DNA from: Agmasoma carcini (nom. nud.)
Taxonomy: Eukaryota > Microsporidia > Thelohaniidae
Reading direction: 5' to 3'
NCBI GenBank assembly: GCA_029232285.1
Contig: JAOXFI010000048.1
Coordinates: forward strand, 21,489-85,488
DNA length: 64,000 bases
A model generated the notes under the pieces. It did no database searches and was not told the DNA's origin. It saw only the letters and a program-made list of their open reading frames with translations. The translations under genes were made by a program, and so were the position numbers. Shown here piece by piece: positions 18,227-27,700 of the stretch. Position 1 is the stretch's first letter; the number at the start of each line of letters is the position of its first letter.

Positions 18227-20815
18227 ATGTTTCATATTTTTTTAAAAACAATATTCTCAAAAACTACAATGATAATTCTCTTGCAATTAATAAGTGCATC
18301 AATACACATCTCTAAAAATTGCCTTAGAAAATTAAAAAACAAAGATGCTCTCCAATCACTCTTCAGTTCATTAAAAGGACAGACAGGGTGTGCTCCACTC
18401 TACAAATCTCAGAAGCACACTCAAAGAAACACATCTTACGAAAAAGAAGACCCTTTCAAAGGTTTAGATAAGTTATTAAATTTGGGAGGTGGATCATCAG
18501 GTACAGGCTTAACCGGCGGTACATCTTTAGTTCAAAGCCTATTAAACAACCAAATGAATCCCATAATGCAATCTATGTTACCACAAATGCAATATCCACA
18601 GGGTATGAATCAAAGTCCCCCTCTAGGATTCTCAAACGGTGATGCATGTGCTCAATGTATGAGCTCAAAACAATCAATTGGTGGTTCAATGTTACCTACT
18701 GGTATGCCATTTCAACCATATCCACAAACTGGTGGACCAAGCCCCTCAATTTTTCAAGGAACAGGTGGTGGACAATCTTATCCTCAAGGAGTAGTAGGTG
18801 GTGGACAATCTTATCCTCAAGGAATAGTAGGTGGCGGACAGGCTTACCCACAAGGAGTAGTAGGCGGTGGACAGGCTTACCCACAAGGAGTAGTAGGCGG
18901 TGGACAATCTTATCCTCAAGGAGTAGTAGGCGGTGGACAAACTTACCCGCAAGGAGTAGTAGGTGGTGGACAATCTTATCCTCAAGGAGTAGTAGGTGGT
19001 GGACAAACTTACCCACAAGGAGTAGTAGGTGGTGGACAGGCTTATCCTCAAGGCATGCCAAGTGGCCAAACCTACCAAGGATCCACACAACCACCCACTG
19101 GTTTTGTAGTTCAACCTCAAATTAGTCAACCTATTGTTCAACAACAAGCTATACCAACACCTCAAGTACAGCCTACTGCACCTGCAATGCAAACAGTTCA
19201 AGTTGCTCCAGCACCAGAACCAACTCAAGTTGTAAGCACTCAGCCTGAACCAGTTCCAGTACCACAAACATCTCAGGCAATGGTATCATCTCACCCTGTG
19301 CAAGAAACACCTTGCTCAGTATCACAACCAGCACAAGTTGATACACCTGTTCCAATGCCAGTTTCAATGGAATCTTCTGTACCTGCATCAGTTCCAATGT
19401 CACAACCAATTCAACTTATACTTACAACTGAACAACCACTTAGCCTTCAACCTTCTGTTTCACAGATGGGAGGTGGTAATGCTTTTGGCTCTTTACAACA
19501 AACATCGCCTTCAATGGGTCTTCCAATGGGACAACCCATGGGACAGCCTATGGGACAATCAACAGGTGGATTTTCTTCACAGATGTCAATGCCTCAAATG
19601 AGAGATTCAAATAATAGTGGCTATCAAGACCGTGGACAATATTCTTATTCCTCTCAAATGGATTCAATGGGATTTCAACATTGCGGAAGCGGTTCCGGAG
19701 CATCACCTTCAGGTGGATACTTTAATCAACCATTTGGTGGTTCTAATGGTTCAAATGGAGGTAGAGGCGGTCATCAATGTAGTAGATCTAATGGTGATGG
19801 CCATAATGGTTTTAATGGGCCAAATGGTAATATTAACATGGGATCATGTGGAAGGCATGATAGTGACTGGCTAAATAATTGTTCAAGATATAATAACCAT
19901 CAAAATTATCCATTATCACAGCGTTCGTTCAATGGACCTGGTTATAATAATAACTTTAACGGTAATCATCAAGGAGGTGGATACGGTGGCGGCTACTCAG
20001 GAAATGGAGGCAACTGTGGCTCTAGTGGAAATTATCAAAGCGGAGGTAACGGTGGTGGTTATTCAGGAAATGGAGGCAAATGTGGCTCTAGTGGTAATTA
20101 TCAAAGCGGAGGTAACGGTGGTGGTTATTCTGGAAATGGAGGTAACTACTCTGGAAATGATGGCTACTGCAACAACTCATATGGAAATTATCAAGGCGGA
20201 AGCAACGGTGGCGGCTATTCAGGAAATGGAGGCAACTGTGGTTCTAGTGGTAATTATCAAAATGGAGGAAACGGTGGTAATAATTCAGGTAATGAAGGCT
20301 ATTGTGACAATAATAACCAAGGAGGAAACGGTGGTAACAACCAGAATAATGGTGGTAATTGTAACTCTGATGGGAATAACCAAGGAGGAAACGGTGGTAA
20401 CAATCAAAACAATGATGGAAACTGTGGCTCTAATGGAAATAACCAAGGAGGAAATGATAACTACCAAAATGGTGGAAACCAATGTAATATCTCAAATGTA
20501 TACTATGATGATAATAATTATTGTGGAGATTGTAATAGTTGCAATCAAACCAATAATTTTGTTCCTTGTGAGAATAATTGCTGTAATTTTACCAATAATT
20601 ACAATAATAATCCGGGAAGCTGCTCTTCAAATGAAAACATAAACTGCAATCGAAACAATAGTAATAATAATAATACAAGATCAACGCAAGCCTCTTATGT
20701 CAGATATAATGATGATGGTGATGCCCGTATTGATGATGTCAAGGTAAGCTGCAAATGTTCGAAGAATGATCAAAAACTAAAGAATTGTGTTTGTAAAAGA
20801 CATGACGACCTTTGA
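18227..20815 (+). CDS. Secreted Gly/Gln/Pro/Asn-rich repeat protein, polar tube or spore wall candidate
   Basis: An 862-residue protein. A signal anchor or signal peptide (MIILLQLISASI) starts at Met15, so translation may begin at 18227 or 18269. The order after it: a Lys/Cys-containing N-terminal part; a Gly/Met-rich linker; nine copies of an 11-residue GGGQSYPQGVV unit (residues 180-278); a Pro/Gln/Val/Ser-rich region (about 280-450); a Met/Gly/Gln part with GQPMGQPMGQ; a Gly/Asn/Tyr repeat block (about 582-745) with spaced cysteines; and a Cys-rich end with CKCSKNDQKLKNCVCK. Signal peptide, tandem repeats, Pro/Gly/Gln bias and terminal cysteines resemble PTP1-type polar tube proteins and some spore-wall proteins. 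No PTP2-like neighbour is visible, so assignment stays tentative. Overlapping frames on both strands are shadows. Confidence 0.85.
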   Translation: MFHIFLKTIFSKTTMIILLQLISASIHISKNCLRKLKNKDALQSLFSSLKGQTGCAPLYKSQKHTQRNTSYEKEDPFKGLDKLLNLGGGSSGTGLTGGTSLVQSLLNNQMNPIMQSMLPQMQYPQGMNQSPPLGFSNGDACAQCMSSKQSIGGSMLPTGMPFQPYPQTGGPSPSIFQGTGGGQSYPQGVVGGGQSYPQGIVGGGQAYPQGVVGGGQAYPQGVVGGGQSYPQGVVGGGQTYPQGVVGGGQSYPQGVVGGGQTYPQGVVGGGQAYPQGMPSGQTYQGSTQPPTGFVVQPQISQPIVQQQAIPTPQVQPTAPAMQTVQVAPAPEPTQVVSTQPEPVPVPQTSQAMVSSHPVQETPCSVSQPAQVDTPVPMPVSMESSVPASVPMSQPIQLILTTEQPLSLQPSVSQMGGGNAFGSLQQTSPSMGLPMGQPMGQPMGQSTGGFSSQMSMPQMRDSNNSGYQDRGQYSYSSQMDSMGFQHCGSGSGASPSGGYFNQPFGGSNGSNGGRGGHQCSRSNGDGHNGFNGPNGNINMGSCGRHDSDWLNNCSRYNNHQNYPLSQRSFNGPGYNNNFNGNHQGGGYGGGYSGNGGNCGSSGNYQSGGNGGGYSGNGGKCGSSGNYQSGGNGGGYSGNGGNYSGNDGYCNNSYGNYQGGSNGGGYSGNGGNCGSSGNYQNGGNGGNNSGNEGYCDNNNQGGNGGNNQNNGGNCNSDGNNQGGNGGNNQNNDGNCGSNGNNQGGNDNYQNGGNQCNISNVYYDDNNYCGDCNSCNQTNNFVPCENNCCNFTNNYNNNPGSCSSNENINCNRNNSNNNNTRSTQASYVRYNDDGDARIDDVKVSCKCSKNDQKLKNCVCKRHDDL
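18764..19060 (+). repeat. Tandem repeat, 33-bp unit, nine copies
   Basis: Nine in-frame 33-base units encode GGG-Q-S/A/T-Y-P-Q-G-V-V. The Ser/Ala/Thr position varies and copies differ at few bases, so the array has been homogenised or expanded recently. Copy number is likely to vary between strains. Confidence 0.92.
19970..20460 (+). repeat. Gly/Asn-rich coding repeat block
   Basis: Imperfect coding repeats of about 22-24 residues with core GYSGNGGNCGSSGNYQ, degrading downstream into GGNGGNNQNNGGNC units. Each unit carries about one cysteine, giving regularly spaced cysteines suited to disulfide cross-linking. Confidence 0.85.
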
Positions 20816-21280
20816 TTTTATAATTAAATTAATATGTTTAAAATTTGATATTTAAAAATATAAAAGATTGAATTAATTGAGAATATTTTAGTAAGCCTTT
20901 TTTAGGGAATTAAAAGTTATAAATGAATAATTATGTAATAAAATTAGATAAAAGATTTTATATTATTAATAATTCAGCATAAATCATAAAATACCACGTT
21001 TACTTATATTATTAATTAAATAAAGCTTAATTACACTTAGTACATAAATTAAAATAATATTTTAGGCTTTGATCAAAATTTTCATAAAATGTATAACTAA
21101 TTCTTGAAAATTTAGTTATTCATTTTTATATTTTTCACTGCTTTAATTTATCTTAGCTTAAATATAATAAAAACAATAAAAATTGATTAAGAATCATATT
21201 TATTCAAAAAAAGCTTATATAAGAATTGCTAAATGATACATTAAAATTATAATATAAATATATTTAAGAATTATTTATTT
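20816..21280. other. Intergenic spacer between convergent genes
   Basis: AT-rich; nothing recognised. Confidence 0.5.
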
Positions 21281-22687
21281 TTATCGTTGTTTGTATTTAC
21301 GAAGTATGGCTAAATCTTCAATTGCATTTATTTCATTTGTGGAGAGATTGTGGCTTTTGTAATATTTTCTATTTTCGTAAGAATTTTTATTAAAATCCCA
21401 TTTGTAGCTTTGTATAATATATGGGAAGTAATATTTTTCTAGATCAATTATTGCTTCCAAAGTTTTTATATCGATATTCGAGCTTAGGAGGCATTTTCTA
21501 GTATTTTCAACATGTTTTTTATGTTTCATCTCGTTGTATGACTTTCTAATGTAAGAATCTAATTTTTTACAAGGTTTTCGATTCGGATCTACCTTAACAT
21601 AATCTGGACTTATTCTAAAAGGATCGATCCTTTGATAGACAATACTAGAATTTGGACATCCAAAAATTGTTTCTTCAAACGTAAAATCTTTTTCATTATT
21701 TTTGATCAAATCCTCTTCATTGTATTTATAGTAGTCATGTACTTCTCTTGGGATGTTTGCCTCATTAGACACATCCTTTACATGCTGTTCGTCTGCTTCT
21801 TTATAAGAAATCTTATGTTCTATTTGCTTACCTTCATTAATCACTCTTTCTACTACTATATTATGTATAGGCATCTCATCATGACCTTTATTTTTAGATT
21901 TTTTGATTTCTGAATTATCTATTGGTCCTTCTGATGTATTATAGTCTTCTATTTCTTCATTCTTAGTAATTTTCTTTTTTGATTTACCTCTAGCTTTAGT
22001 AGCAGTAGTAATTCTAGAAACTTTAAAATTACCAAATGTTCTTCTAGAATTTATAATTTTCTTCTTATTGATCTTTACCTTCTTTACTGATCTAATTTCA
22101 TCAAGTTTTATATGTTTACTAGCCACCGTTTCTTCATTTACATTTATTTTGTTTGCTTTCATATCTTTACACTCTTCTTTCGTTCTAATATTTTTACTAT
22201 CTTTTATTTCCCCCATTTCTTTATTTTTCTTACCATTTTCTTTATTTTTACAATTATTTTTCATTCCTTTACTATTTATTTCTATAGAATTAGTTTCAAT
22301 ACTTAAGTTTTGAACATTTGTTTCATCTTCACACACATTTTTTACATTTTTACGATTTTTACGAATAAAAAGTCTTCTCTTTTTAGCCACTGAAGAATGC
22401 CAATAGTTTTTTATAGAATTACCACTTCTATTAAGTTTTTCACCAATTAACGTCCATTTGTTGCCATAAATTTCTTGTAATTGATATATAAGTTCTATTT
22501 CTTCAGGGCTGAATGGATTTTTTAGTATATTTGGATTAAGGTGGTTGTTCCATCGTTCTCTACACTGACCACTTGTACGTGTTTTTATCTCAGAGCTAAT
22601 CTTATTCCAATGGTCAAATGTTCCATACTTCTTTACAAGTCTTATTAGAATTGAATCCTCTGCCTGAGTCCAAAAGCACTTTACCAT
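21281..22687 (-). CDS. R2R3-Myb-like protein (Cdc5/Myb type DNA-binding domain)
   Basis: A 468-residue protein with two N-terminal Myb repeats. Repeat 1 has Trp6, Trp27 and Trp46; repeat 2 has Phe59 in place of the first Trp, then Trp78 and Trp96. The spacing GQCRERWNNHLNP and SGNSIKNYWHS matches Myb recognition helices. A Lys-rich low-complexity region follows (about 105-280), with NLS-like clusters (KKRRLF, KKSKNKG). The C-terminal 130 residues (about 340-468) look folded, with conserved-looking RIDPFRISPDYVKVDP. Nuclear DNA binding is expected; whether it is a transcription factor or a Cdc5-like splicing factor is open. CCCTCCC directly precedes the ATG. A shorter paralogue with the same repeat spacing is at 39184-39894. 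Confidence 0.88.
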   Translation of the reverse strand: MVKCFWTQAEDSILIRLVKKYGTFDHWNKISSEIKTRTSGQCRERWNNHLNPNILKNPFSPEEIELIYQLQEIYGNKWTLIGEKLNRSGNSIKNYWHSSVAKKRRLFIRKNRKNVKNVCEDETNVQNLSIETNSIEINSKGMKNNCKNKENGKKNKEMGEIKDSKNIRTKEECKDMKANKINVNEETVASKHIKLDEIRSVKKVKINKKKIINSRRTFGNFKVSRITTATKARGKSKKKITKNEEIEDYNTSEGPIDNSEIKKSKNKGHDEMPIHNIVVERVINEGKQIEHKISYKEADEQHVKDVSNEANIPREVHDYYKYNEEDLIKNNEKDFTFEETIFGCPNSSIVYQRIDPFRISPDYVKVDPNRKPCKKLDSYIRKSYNEMKHKKHVENTRKCLLSSNIDIKTLEAIIDLEKYYFPYIIQSYKWDFNKNSYENRKYYKSHNLSTNEINAIEDLAILRKYKQR

Positions 22688-22694
22688 GGGAGGG
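22688..22694 (-). promoter_or_regulatory. CCCTCCC motif abutting the Myb start codon
   Basis: On the minus strand CCCTCCC lies immediately before the ATG, the clearest example in the window of the microsporidian C-rich start signal. Confidence 0.6.
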
Positions 22695-23479
22695 AATAAT
22701 TAAAAATATAAATAAAAAAGAAAAAACAAAATAATTATGATTATAAAAAGACCAACAAATTTTTAAAAAATAAATTTAACCTTAAAAGATGTAAAAAAAA
22801 CGATATTAAAGTTAATAAAACCGATTTATACTAAATTAAATATTTAGAAATATTTAGAAATGATCATTCTAATTTTATTATGAATTTATAAAAAAAATAT
22901 TTTTAAATAGGACATACTTTGTATATAAAAACATACAAATTTTAATATTTTGTATTCTTTAATATATAAAATATTAATTAAATTTAAATTTTATAGCTTA
23001 AGTATATATTTTATGATTAGAATATCTTTATACACTGAAAAAGTGATTACCAATAAACTATAATATCAGTAATTGTTCTATTTCATGTTTTTTATTAAAA
23101 GTAAATAAGCAATTATGATAAAATATCATAATATTATAAGGAAATATAACTTAAATTTTTGATCTACTTTAATTTCTTTTATAATTGTCTTGAAATATGG
23201 TAAAAACCAAATAAAATAATTAATAAATATAATTAATCTTAGATTATGATGTGTACATATCACTATCAACTAATATAAGCAACATATTAACATTTCACTA
23301 TGAAAAATGCTAAATATGTCAAAGTGGTACATAGTTTCACCATATAATTATAATAATTTGATGTTTTATTACACCTCAAAAGATGTAAATAGTTTTTTGA
23401 AATAATCAAAAAATGATTAATATACAATTTTATACTTTGTTAAGACTGTAGACTTGGCATAGAGTGGAATGTTGGAAAT
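22695..23479. other. Gene-free AT-rich stretch
   Basis: Divergently placed spacer; no gene, RNA or repeat recognised. Confidence 0.45.
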
Positions 23480-23690
23480 ATTGGTTGATTAGGGTTAAAG
23501 CAATGGTGAGAAGATAGGAATAGCCTTGTTCACTATGAGAAACTAATTTATTGTCGATAAATAAACATCTTTTCTTATTGACAAAAAAGGCTAATTCGTG
23601 ATTTTAAAAGTTGTAATATTTCAGGTGAGTATAGCTCTTAATACAGTTGTAATTTTATCATATATTAAGGTTATTCAAAGTTTTGCAGGT
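23480..23690 (-). repeat. Dispersed repeat family, minus copy
   Basis: Reverse-complement landmarks GGTTGATTAGGGTTAAAGC, AATAGCCTTGTTCACT, GAGAAACTAATTTATTGTCG and ATAAACATCTTTTC. It faces the plus copy at 24190-24740, with a minisatellite between. Confidence 0.6.
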
Positions 23691-23746
23691 ATCTTCTAAG
23701 ATAGTTTAACAGGAAATAACAAACACCTTCGCAGCCATTTTATAAA

Positions 23747-23930
23747 AATGATAAATGTATGATAAGCATTTGATACAATGTATGATAAGAGTATGATAAG
23801 AGTATGATAAGTGAATGATAAGTGTATGATAAGAGTATGATAAGCATATGATAAATTTATAATAAATATATTATAAGTGAATGATAAGTGAATGATAAGA
23901 GTATGATAAATGTATGATTAGTATCACAAC
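23747..23930 (+). repeat. Minisatellite, 11-bp unit
   Basis: A dozen or more copies of GAGTATGATAA with variants GTGAATGATAA, GCATATGATAA and ATTTATAATAA. Confidence 0.85.
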
Positions 23931-24189
23931 ATCCGTTTCTTTTTTGAATTTCGTGCTAATATTGTCAGAGCAAGAGATAGCAACATTTCAAGTTTTCTTA
24001 GAATTTAAATATATTTGATTGATATTATTTATCGAACACTCTCTGGGCAGATGTTCTATTTTCTCCTGAATTGAATAATTTAATAAGTACAATTATTTTA
24101 GAAACCTGTCATGAATATTATTTTTGAAGTTTCTACATTCTGTGTATGTTTTTTATTTTATTTTTAAGTAAATATTAATTGTGTTCGTA

Positions 24190-24740
24190 AGAAACGTAAA
24201 AAGACTGAAGACCCTTCCAATCACTATTACTCTACGTTTTGGATGTTTTTATTTATACAATATGCTTGTCTAGGTAAAAATAAGACACAATTTAGTATCG
24301 ATTGGATGACTAACCGTTAATTTTCAAGTTTTTTTTACAAAGAATCATCAACTTATAAAATGAGAAAAATCGAATCAACAAGTAAAACCTTTAAAATCAA
24401 AGAATAAATAAAATATAAAAGGGTGTAACACGGTAATTATGATCATACACTTATCGTGATTTTGTAAAAGCAGTAGAAGAATAATTGTCATGCCTTTATA
24501 TATAGTGGCAATAACACTTTAAAGATACCAATCTATATTGTAGCTAGATTAGTGCTATTACAGACACCAACCAACTTATATCTTAAAGAATAGGTGTTTG
24601 TCTATCGACCGAAAACTAGTATTCAAGGTTATCCGTACCCCCATTTCTTTGCTTTATGCCCTAACCTGTTATAGTTCAATTGCCATTTTTTACACTTGGT
24701 TTTCGTGAAGATCCGGACCCATTACAGAGGGGTTAGAAAT
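24190..24740 (+). repeat. Dispersed repeat family, long plus copy
   Basis: One of the two longest copies. Ordered blocks: CCTTCCAATCACTATTAC, ATACAATATGCTTGTCTAGG, AATCAACAAGTAAAACC, AAAAGCAGTAGAAGAATAAT, ACACTTTAAAGATACC, TAGTGCTATTACAGACACC, TATCGACCGAAAACTAG, AACCTGTTATAGTTCAATTG, GAAGATCCGGACCCATTACAGAG. No long frame, no obvious transposase, and ends are not resolved, so LTR, MITE and SINE-like origins remain possible. Confidence 0.65.
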
Positions 24741-25321
24741 ATAAATTTTATATTGAAAAATACAAAATTCTAAAAATTAACTTATTTATTTCATTTTGTC
24801 TCAAATATTTGAATTGTGAAATAATAAAATGGTAAAATAAAATAAATTTAATTCTTATTATGTTACTATTCTATCTAATGAGTCATTCATTAATTTTGTA
24901 TATTTAAATCCTCTAGATACATATTCTGTTTAAATACATACAAAATAATTTGATTATTTCTAAATCGAAAGATAAAATATTATTAGTATAATGTAATCAA
25001 ATATACATTAAGTCTAATTATATTGTGTTGAACTTGCGGTAGATGTACCAATTATATTTAATAAATATAATTAAAGTGATGTCTTTGATTGGGAGTTCTT
25101 GTGTAAATGTTTTTGCGTGTAGGTTCTTCTACATTAGGAGCAATTTAGAGTAAAAATAAAGATCATCGATTTCAAATCCACTAAGAAGGTGAAAGTCTCG
25201 TTTTGGAACTCTGTCACAATAAAATATATAAAACTTATTAATAACAATATTAATTTTTAATTATTAATAATCAAATACTTTTATTTTTAGCTCTAGCACG
25301 TGAGAAATATCTTTATTTGCT
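24741..25321. other. Gene-free stretch with a GC-richer patch
   Basis: AT-rich except about 25070-25220, where less biased sequence (GGGAGTTCTTGTGTAAATG ... GGTTCTTCTACATTAGGAGC ... AAGAAGGTGAAAGTCTCG) stands out just beyond the telomerase stop codon. It may be a small RNA gene or an old repeat. No known RNA signature could be confirmed. Confidence 0.35.
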
Positions 25322-27700
25322 TTACTTAATGAATTTCCTCTTCTCAAAGTCTAACAACTTGCTATCATGTAAACCTTTTATAATAATATAATATAATTTC
25401 TCTTTTCCTATTTCTATATTTTCTCTCTTAACAAACAAATAAATAATCTCTAAAATATTATTTTCTATACTTTCAAGAAATTTAACATTAATAAATGGCA
25501 TTTTACAAAATAACAGTAACAGCTTCTTACCTAAACAATATGCCATATTATACAAATAACCAAAAACGTATCCATTCTTATTCGAAAAATGTGGTTTTCT
25601 ACACATCTTTTTGGTTTGATCTAAAATATATTTTTTAGCGTTACATCCTTGATTACGACATGAAACTATAACAAATACTTTACCATAATGACAATCAAAC
25701 ATTCCACTTCCAATTATTTTTGTTCCACACCATGTTATAACCTTATTTGCACGCTCTTCAATAAAATTTCTTTCTTCTTCATTACATCTTACACAATCAC
25801 ATTTATCACTTGCTAAATTAAATTTAAAGAAATTATATTCAATCTTATTCTTGTTAAACGCCATGATATTATAAAAGTTTTGAATATTTTTCCATAATCT
25901 AATCAATTCCTTCTTACAATTTGTTAAAATAAGAATATCATCACAATAATATAAAACTTTACCACTAACAAGTATACTATTAAGAAAAGGCATCAAATAC
26001 TCTTGTATGTATATCGTTACTAAATGTTGACTAACATTAAGCCCTTGAGGAACACCCGTGATTCTTTTATAAAATTTACCATCATAATATGTATTAAAAT
26101 AATTAATGGCAAATTTAATTCTGGTCTTTAGCTTATCTGAAGAAAACGTAATACAATTGCCTTCTATATTAAAATGATTCTTCTTCAATGGCAAATCATT
26201 GTGTAAGTCAAATTCATCATCCATGTTTTGAGATGTTAACACACTTTTAATATAGCTTGGATTATCTACAGGTATTGATTTGAACTCTCTTGTCCAATAT
26301 TGCTGATCTTTAAACAATTTATCAATTAAAGGATTAAGCCTTTTTATATTTATTCTATCAAAACACTTCAAAAGATCAAACTTCATTATATATTTATATT
26401 GTTCATTATGTATTAAGTCTTCTAAGGTATTTCTCAAAGACCTTGATCCTCTTTCTTCACAAACCTGCTTTATATGCGGTACAAAATATTTCAATGAACT
26501 ATTATATGACGGATTGTCAAAGGTTTTGTTAAAAGAATATGCTTTAGGTTTAATTTCAGACTTATCAAGATAATTTGATTCACAATCTTCAATAGATTTG
26601 CCCCTATGAGAAGAATTACAAATAATTCTATAATCATTTCCTTTAGGTATAGCACGAAGCGTTGAATATTTTCTTTTAGCATATAACAGGGCCTTTCCAC
26701 TACAAGATTGAACGTAATTGTTACGTAAATGATCGTTAATAGCCTTTACCGAGTCAATATCATACTTCATCTTAATATAATAATCATATTCAGTTCTTGA
26801 ATTTGATTTAGGAAGATAATAAAAATATTTAGAACAAATATCAAGCAATGTTCTTGCTAATATCAGTAATAAATTTTCTTGAAACTTTCTAAGTTTTGGA
26901 ACAAGTGATTTAGGAATGTTATCACCAATTTTTATATTTAAATACAACCCTAATTCATGCTTAGTTATCTTTTCATAACAATTTCTCATAATCATAAGAG
27001 CTATTTTACCTTTCCAAATTGAAAATTGATTATATGTAAAAATTGTATTAAAACATTTTTTTGATAACATAAACAGAAAATCGATAATATTTTTTGCACT
27101 GATTAAACCATTAGAAGTTGTTTCTTTGAAGTGCTTTCTAATAATTGCACCCATCTTTAGCTTATTAAATTTTATACAAGCTTGTTCAATTCGATGTTCG
27201 ATATTTTTTAGAAAACAATCTCTTATTTTGACAATTGATAGGCATTCGTTCATAATACTATCCTTACTTAAAATTATATCACCTGAAATAACACTAGTTC
27301 TTTTTTTATTAAGTACATTCATTTCTTGATTATGATTGCATTGCAGCAACCCCCTTTCAAATGCAGTCTTAAGGGTAAAGTTCAATATTAAATATCTTTC
27401 TCTTGTATTTTCTACAATCACACAATCATATAAAAGATGTAGAGTCATTTCAACACCTAAAGATTTGAATATATTTAAATATTTCTCATCAGATATGTAT
27501 TTTCTAGCTATAGATGGGAAATTGTAGTCTCTTAATAATGTTTCAATCATTTCCATTGGTGCTTTTTCACGTTTTATATCAATTATAGCATTCTTAAAGT
27601 TTTTTATAAGAATGCTTTCATCCACATGCACATCTAAATTCAAATATTTCAGGTAATCCTTAAGAGTTACGAAATCCTTTAAATCAAAATGTGATTTCAT
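25322..27700 (-). CDS. TERT: Telomerase reverse transcriptase
   Basis: A 792-residue reverse transcriptase that copies the telomerase RNA template onto chromosome ends. TERT-specific order is visible: RNA-binding-domain CP/QFP-like block (about 200-265, including ITKHELGLYLNIKIGD), T-motif-like KYFYYLPKSNSRTEYDYYIK (291-310), motifs 1/2 LRAIPKGNDYRII (348-360), motif A KFDLLKCFDRI (Asp442), B' GVPQGLNVSQHL (549-560), motif C YYCDDILIL with the Asp587-Asp588 pair, motif D about 605-625, and the telomerase-type motif E ITWCGTKI (655-662). The T motif and WCG distinguish it from retroelement RTs. The frame is uninterrupted. A Cys-rich insert (CDCVRC, 634-639) precedes motif E. About 190 N-terminal residues could be a reduced TEN region. 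TTACC precedes the ATG. Downstream DNA is a transposon graveyard. Confidence 0.88.
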   Translation of the reverse strand: MKSHFDLKDFVTLKDYLKYLNLDVHVDESILIKNFKNAIIDIKREKAPMEMIETLLRDYNFPSIARKYISDEKYLNIFKSLGVEMTLHLLYDCVIVENTRERYLILNFTLKTAFERGLLQCNHNQEMNVLNKKRTSVISGDIILSKDSIMNECLSIVKIRDCFLKNIEHRIEQACIKFNKLKMGAIIRKHFKETTSNGLISAKNIIDFLFMLSKKCFNTIFTYNQFSIWKGKIALMIMRNCYEKITKHELGLYLNIKIGDNIPKSLVPKLRKFQENLLLILARTLLDICSKYFYYLPKSNSRTEYDYYIKMKYDIDSVKAINDHLRNNYVQSCSGKALLYAKRKYSTLRAIPKGNDYRIICNSSHRGKSIEDCESNYLDKSEIKPKAYSFNKTFDNPSYNSSLKYFVPHIKQVCEERGSRSLRNTLEDLIHNEQYKYIMKFDLLKCFDRINIKRLNPLIDKLFKDQQYWTREFKSIPVDNPSYIKSVLTSQNMDDEFDLHNDLPLKKNHFNIEGNCITFSSDKLKTRIKFAINYFNTYYDGKFYKRITGVPQGLNVSQHLVTIYIQEYLMPFLNSILVSGKVLYYCDDILILTNCKKELIRLWKNIQNFYNIMAFNKNKIEYNFFKFNLASDKCDCVRCNEEERNFIEERANKVITWCGTKIIGSGMFDCHYGKVFVIVSCRNQGCNAKKYILDQTKKMCRKPHFSNKNGYVFGYLYNMAYCLGKKLLLLFCKMPFINVKFLESIENNILEIIYLFVKRENIEIGKEKLYYIIIKGLHDSKLLDFEKRKFIK

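Noticed and set aside
18646..19601. Several open frames on both strands across the GGGQSYPQG array
   Set aside because: Shadows of the 33-base repeat in the real gene; composition is periodic and start contexts are poor.
25322..27700. Interpreting the reverse transcriptase as a retrotransposon gene
   Set aside because: The T-like motif, the RNA-binding-domain block and the WCG motif E are telomerase-specific, there is no endonuclease, integrase or RNase H, and the frame is intact unlike the elements nearby.
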